Of a stretch of DNA of 8,015 bases, positions 5,728 to 8,015 are shown one piece after another. Below the pieces are notes generated by a model. The model was not told the origin of the DNA and did not search any database. It saw nothing but the letters and a program-made list of their open reading frames with translations. The stretch comes from Chlamydiota bacterium. Lineage in GTDB: Bacteria > Auribacterota > UBA3054 > B51-G9. Positions within the stretch are counted from its first letter, which is position 1. Each line of letters begins with the position of its first letter. Location: positions 1 through 8,015 of the forward strand of contig QMOL01000131.1 in the NCBI GenBank assembly GCA_003648225.1, in the 5' to 3' direction. The position numbers and the translations under genes were made by a program.

Positions 5728-6702
5728 ATGAAAGTTGAAACTATCGCTGTTCTTACTTCAGGCGGGGACGCTCCCGGAATGAATACTTGTGTGCGTGCCG
5801 TTGTTAGATCCGCATGTGCGTATAAAATGAAAGTTATTGCCGTAAAAAATGGTTTGCAAGGGTTAATCGATGGTGACTTCAAAGAGTTCGGTGCTCGCGA
5901 TGTTGCCGGAATTGTTCATAAAGGCGGAACTATCCTCGGTACCGCCCGTTCAAAAGAATTCAGAACAAAGCGCGGACGAAAAAAAGCCGCTAAAAATATT
6001 CAAAATGCCGGTATCGATGCATTGGTGATTATCGGCGGCGACGGCTCCTTTCGTGGCGGATATGAACTGAATAAAGATTTCGGTATCCCATTCGTAGGTC
6101 TCCCGGGTACAATCGATAACGATATGTACGGAACCGATTTCACTATCGGTTTTGATACCGCGGTTAATACCGCCGTTGACGCAATCGATAAAATCCGTGA
6201 TACCGCCGAATCCCACCATAGATTGTTTTTCGTTGAAGTTATGGGAAGACATTCAGGCGCTATCGCAGTCGAAGCAGCAATTGCAGGAGGTGCCGAACTT
6301 GCCTTGATTCCTGAAGTAACAACCGATATTGACGCATTGGCAAATTCAATAGTTGCTCAGAAAAAAGCCGGTAAAAAAAGCGCGATCATTATTGTCGCTG
6401 AAGGCGATGATGCGGGCAGCGCAACAGAAATTTCAGATAAAGTTTATAAACTCATCGGATTCAAAGGAAAAGTATGTGTCCTTGGACATATCCAGCGCGG
6501 CGGACATCCTTCCGCACGCGACAGAGTCCTTGCTTCACGGCTTGGAATCGCCGCGGTTAAAACTTTAAAAAGCGGAAAATCAAATGTTCTCGTTGGTGAA
6601 ATCAAAGGCGATACTGCTTTGACTCCGGTTACAACCGTTGTAAGAAAAAAGAAAAAAGCGGATATGAAAAAGGAACGTTTTGTCCGACTGCTTGGAACAT
6701 GA
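5728..6702 (+). CDS. pfkA: ATP-dependent 6-phosphofructokinase
   Basis: This cytoplasmic glycolytic enzyme of 324 residues phosphorylates fructose 6-phosphate to fructose 1,6-bisphosphate. It is typical of the PfkA family: SGGDAPGMNTCVRAVVR at 11-27, GGTILGTARS at 66-75, IGGDGS at 102-107, LPGTIDND at 125-132 with catalytic Asp130, MGRHSG at 172-177 and the fructose-6-phosphate-binding block HIQRGGHPSARDR at 254-266. Gly at 106 (GGDGS) and Gly at 127 (PGTIDND) are the residues of ATP-dependent enzymes; pyrophosphate-dependent ones carry Asp and Lys there. Arg23 and Arg27 match effector-site arginines of bacterial PfkA, so allosteric control is plausible. The C-terminus is Lys-rich (RKKKKADMKKERF). 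There is no Shine-Dalgarno; the leader is AT-rich (TATAAATATAAA). The start is fixed by the family-typical N-terminus. Confidence 0.96.
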   Translation: MKVETIAVLTSGGDAPGMNTCVRAVVRSACAYKMKVIAVKNGLQGLIDGDFKEFGARDVAGIVHKGGTILGTARSKEFRTKRGRKKAAKNIQNAGIDALVIIGGDGSFRGGYELNKDFGIPFVGLPGTIDNDMYGTDFTIGFDTAVNTAVDAIDKIRDTAESHHRLFFVEVMGRHSGAIAVEAAIAGGAELALIPEVTTDIDALANSIVAQKKAGKKSAIIIVAEGDDAGSATEISDKVYKLIGFKGKVCVLGHIQRGGHPSARDRVLASRLGIAAVKTLKSGKSNVLVGEIKGDTALTPVTTVVRKKKKADMKKERFVRLLGT

Positions 6703-6723
6703 ATCCGTGATCCGTAATCTGAT
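6703..6723 (+). repeat. 7-nt reiterated word after pfkA
   Basis: Directly after the TGA of the phosphofructokinase gene the bases read ATCCGTG, ATCCGTA, ATCTGAT: three imperfect 7-mers. They end at the apparent left edge of element B. This may be the type of spacer sequence into which the element is placed. Confidence 0.45.
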
Positions 6724-6740
6724 TAAACACTCAATATGAC

Positions 6741-6758
6741 TGTGCGAAAATACGCACA
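6741..6758 (+). terminator. Hairpin after pfkA, at the left end of element B
   Basis: TGTGCG (6741-6746) pairs perfectly with CGCACA (6753-6758) around the loop AAAATA, and TTATTTCATT follows. It could be a modest intrinsic terminator for pfkA. It occupies the same place as the CGCC-ACA-GGCG dyad in the end repeats of copy A, so it may instead be the structural end of the element. Confidence 0.45.
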
Positions 6759-6811
6759 TTATTTCATTGCAACAAGAAATTTTCCTAATGCAATAACATG
6801 TACTCATGGTC

Positions 6812-7189
6812 ATGAAAAAGTATAAAGAATTCGATTTGGAAGAAAGACTAATTGATTTTGCTGTGAGAATAATTAGATTAACAGAAAGTTTACCAAATAC
6901 ATATATTGGAAATCATGTTAAAGGACAAATATTAAGAAGTGGAATGTCACCTGCTCCAAATTATGGTGAAGCCCAAAGTGCTGAATCAAGAGCGAACTTT
7001 ATACATAAAATTAAACTTTCGCTTAAAGAATTAAAAGAAACAAGAGTGTGGTTAAAAATAATTATAAAAGCCGAATTAATTGAATCGGTATCTAAAGTAA
7101 TACCATTGTTAGAGGAAAACGAAGAACTAATATCTATCCTTTTTACCAGCATTGAAACTGCGAAAAAGAATCTAAAGAAAGAAACTTGA
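6812..7189 (+). CDS. Four-helix-bundle protein, S23/23S rRNA intervening-sequence family
   Basis: This small, mostly helical protein of 125 residues is of the PF05635 type found in 23S rRNA intervening sequences and, elsewhere, in scattered genomic copies; it is related in fold to the Avd accessory protein of diversity-generating retroelements. The hallmark block ILRSGMSPAPNYGEAQSAES covers 40-59, followed by the FIHKIK and LKELKETRVWLKIIIKAELI helices. Arg42 and Ser43 are intact, unlike in copy A; Met45 replaces a usual Thr or Ala. Members bind nucleic acid or proteins and no enzymatic activity is known, so the function here is open. The start at 6812 was chosen because it matches the other copy; an in-frame ATG at 6806 would add Met-Val. 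No Shine-Dalgarno is seen. It is flanked by element repeats, not by rRNA. Confidence 0.9.
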   Translation: MKKYKEFDLEERLIDFAVRIIRLTESLPNTYIGNHVKGQILRSGMSPAPNYGEAQSAESRANFIHKIKLSLKELKETRVWLKIIIKAELIESVSKVIPLLEENEELISILFTSIETAKKNLKKET

Positions 7190-7234
7190 ATTCACTCTAA
7201 AAACAAAAAAATAACTAAAAACTCATACCTTTGG

Positions 7235-7291
7235 CATTGAGAATTTCTGCTTTAAAAGTGCGCCTGTGGCGTATTGAATATTGAATATTTC
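7235..7291 (+). repeat. 3' end repeat of element B, copy of 2530-2586
   Basis: 57 bases match 2530-2586 with one substitution (G at 7241), and match the reverse complement of 2050-2099 equally well. It contains the dyad GGCG/CGCC (7261-7271 region) and ends in two ATTGAAT 7-mers (7273-7286). It supplies the sequence just upstream of the methyltransferase gene, 24 bases before its ATG. Confidence 0.88.
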
Positions 7292-7315
7292 ATTAAATCC
7301 ACAACTATTAATCCT

Positions 7316-8015
7316 ATGAATACTGGCTTCGTTTATATAATCGGCGCGGGTCCCGGTGACCCTGAACTTATCACAGTTAAAGGAATTAACTGTTTAAAAA
7401 AATGTGATGTGGTCTTTTACGATGCTTCTGTCGAAAGCTCTCTCGCAAAACAAGCAGGTGCTTCCGCTAAACTTATAAAAATTAATGAAACGATAACTAA
7501 TAATCCTTCCCTACTTGACGAACTTAACGAGCAGATTATCAAATTTGCAAAAGACGGAAAAACAGTCGGCGTACTCCAGGAAGGTGACCCGTTTATCTTC
7601 GGACTGGGAGCTGAAATAGCCCGCGAGGCAGTAAATCAGAAAATAAAATTCGCTGTCGTGCCGGGAATCACTTCCGCTATCGCTGCAGCAGCTTATGCGG
7701 GAATTCCACTTACTTTTAGAGGTTATTCGTCAACACTTGCTTTTGCAACCGGTCATACGGATTTAAACAAGAAATATACTGATGTTGACTGGGAAAAAGT
7801 CGCCTGCGGAGTTTCTACTATGGTTTTCTTCATGGGACTCGATAATCTCGATATGATCGTAAAAAAATTAACCGATAACGGGCGCGATGAAAGAACTCCA
7901 ATCGCTATTGTCAGCTGCGGAACTACAGATGAACAGGAAACTTTATCTTCAACCATCGGCGAAATCGCTGAAATGATTAAAGAAAAAAATATAAAAGTAA
8001 AAGTTCCGGCAATTA
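7316..8015 (+). CDS. cobA: Uroporphyrinogen-III C-methyltransferase (SUMT), 3' truncated by window end
   Basis: This enzyme uses two S-adenosylmethionines to methylate uroporphyrinogen III to precorrin-2, the entry to siroheme and cobalamin. 233 codons are visible and the frame is still open; family length suggests that only about 15-30 residues, or a fused domain, are missing. Evidence is GAGPGDPELITVKG at 10-23, GDPFIFG at 90-96, VVPGITSA at 114-121, YAGIPLTFRGYSST at 127-140, ATGH at 144-147, MVFFMGLDNL at 169-178 and GTTDEQETLSST at 202-213. The active-site block usually written RLKGGDPFIFGRGGEE is here VLQEGDPFIFGLGAEI, so several usual charged and Gly positions differ, and the usual LTHR is LTFR. 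It is therefore a divergent SUMT; another precorrin methyltransferase is less likely given the C-terminal half. The ATG at 7316 lies 24 bases after element B, with no clear Shine-Dalgarno. The corrinoid-type importer at 1013-3367 may or may not be related. Confidence 0.87.
   Translation, partial: MNTGFVYIIGAGPGDPELITVKGINCLKKCDVVFYDASVESSLAKQAGASAKLIKINETITNNPSLLDELNEQIIKFAKDGKTVGVLQEGDPFIFGLGAEIAREAVNQKIKFAVVPGITSAIAAAAYAGIPLTFRGYSSTLAFATGHTDLNKKYTDVDWEKVACGVSTMVFFMGLDNLDMIVKKLTDNGRDERTPIAIVSCGTTDEQETLSSTIGEIAEMIKEKNIKVKVPAI

Larger units (their letters stand above)
6725..7291 (+). mobile_element. IVS-like element B, carrying an intact four-helix-bundle gene
   Basis: This segment of about 567 bp starts AAACACTCAATAT (6725-6737) and ends TATTGAATATTGAATATTTC (ending at 7291), the same outer ends as copy A in the same order. 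The gene inside points the other way relative to those ends. The 3' end (7235-7291) is nearly identical to 2530-2586 of copy A; the 5' end (6738-6811) is largely different in sequence. ATTAAA occurs at both edges (6722-6727 and 7292-7297) and could be a 6-bp target duplication if the true start is CACTCAATAT, but copy A shows no matching pair. No transposase is encoded. It lies between pfkA and the methyltransferase gene. Confidence 0.65.

Noticed and set aside
5950..6252. Minus-strand open frame inside pfkA
   Set aside because: It is antisense to the catalytic core of a clear phosphofructokinase and has no independent signals.
6812..7189. Diversity-generating retroelement (Avd accessory protein)
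   Set aside because: The fold family is related, but there is no reverse transcriptase and no template/variable repeat pair in the window.
6725..7291. True 23S rRNA intervening sequence
   Set aside because: No rRNA sequence flanks either copy; the neighbours are protein genes. Only gene family and stem design are shared.
7281..7311. Promoter for the methyltransferase gene (TTGAAT ... TATTAA)
   Set aside because: The spacing is 19 bp and the -10 box would lie only 4 bases before the ATG, too close for a usual start. Transcription from upstream is as likely.
7753..7956. Minus-strand open frame at the right end
   Set aside because: It is antisense to the methyltransferase motifs and has no promoter or ribosome-binding site.

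Overview
The window is moderately AT-rich bacterial DNA. It carries eight protein genes, one of them cut by the right edge, one pseudogene, and a possible fragment of a ninth gene at the left edge. Stops of the standard code (TAA, TGA) end real genes. Most genes have no visible Shine-Dalgarno sequence; the DUF4432 gene is a clear exception. Scattered four-helix-bundle (S23/IVS-like) genes plus few Shine-Dalgarno sites are reminiscent of Bacteroidota/Ignavibacteria-type (FCB) or similar uncultured lineages. That placement is only a guess; no rRNA, tRNA or diagnostic marker is present.

Layout. Bases 1-180 hold a possible C-terminal gene fragment, a perfect palindrome, an extended -10 promoter and a 4x8-nt tandem repeat. 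These precede a plus-strand three-helix membrane protein with a TrkA-C (RCK_C) domain (181-930). Next comes a minus-strand block read from a strong promoter at 5618-5646: a DUF4432 aldose-epimerase-like enzyme (4367-5539), a 4-nt-overlapping secreted or lipid-less exported protein of unknown function (3426-4370), then a FecCD/BtuCD-type ABC importer (ATPase 2588-3367, permease 1013-2029). On the plus strand, divergent from the block, is ATP-dependent 6-phosphofructokinase (5728-6702), then a four-helix-bundle gene (6812-7189) and a uroporphyrinogen-III C-methyltransferase (7316 to the window end). The last gene makes precorrin-2 and may be loosely linked to the corrinoid/iron-type importer.

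The most interesting content is a pair of related ~550-bp elements, A (2044-2586) and B (6725-7291). Each consists of little more than an S23/IVS-type four-helix-bundle gene between repeat ends. Copy A fills the space between the ABC ATPase and permease genes. It has perfect 50-bp inverted repeats at its ends, and its gene is broken by one in-frame TGA at the conserved Arg of the family's 'RS' motif. Copy B has an intact gene about 95% identical in DNA and shares one terminal repeat with A (56/57 bases), but its other end is diverged in sequence while keeping the same hairpin layout. The gene lies in opposite orientations in the two copies although the outer flanks are in the same order. This looks like a small non-autonomous mobile element, related in gene content to 23S rRNA intervening sequences but sitting in protein-gene spacers.

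A second pattern is that nearly every spacer contains a short reiterated word with a period of 7-9 nt (CCAATAAT, CTTCGTGAT-like, GTCCGCTTT-like, ATCCGTG-like, ATTGAAT).
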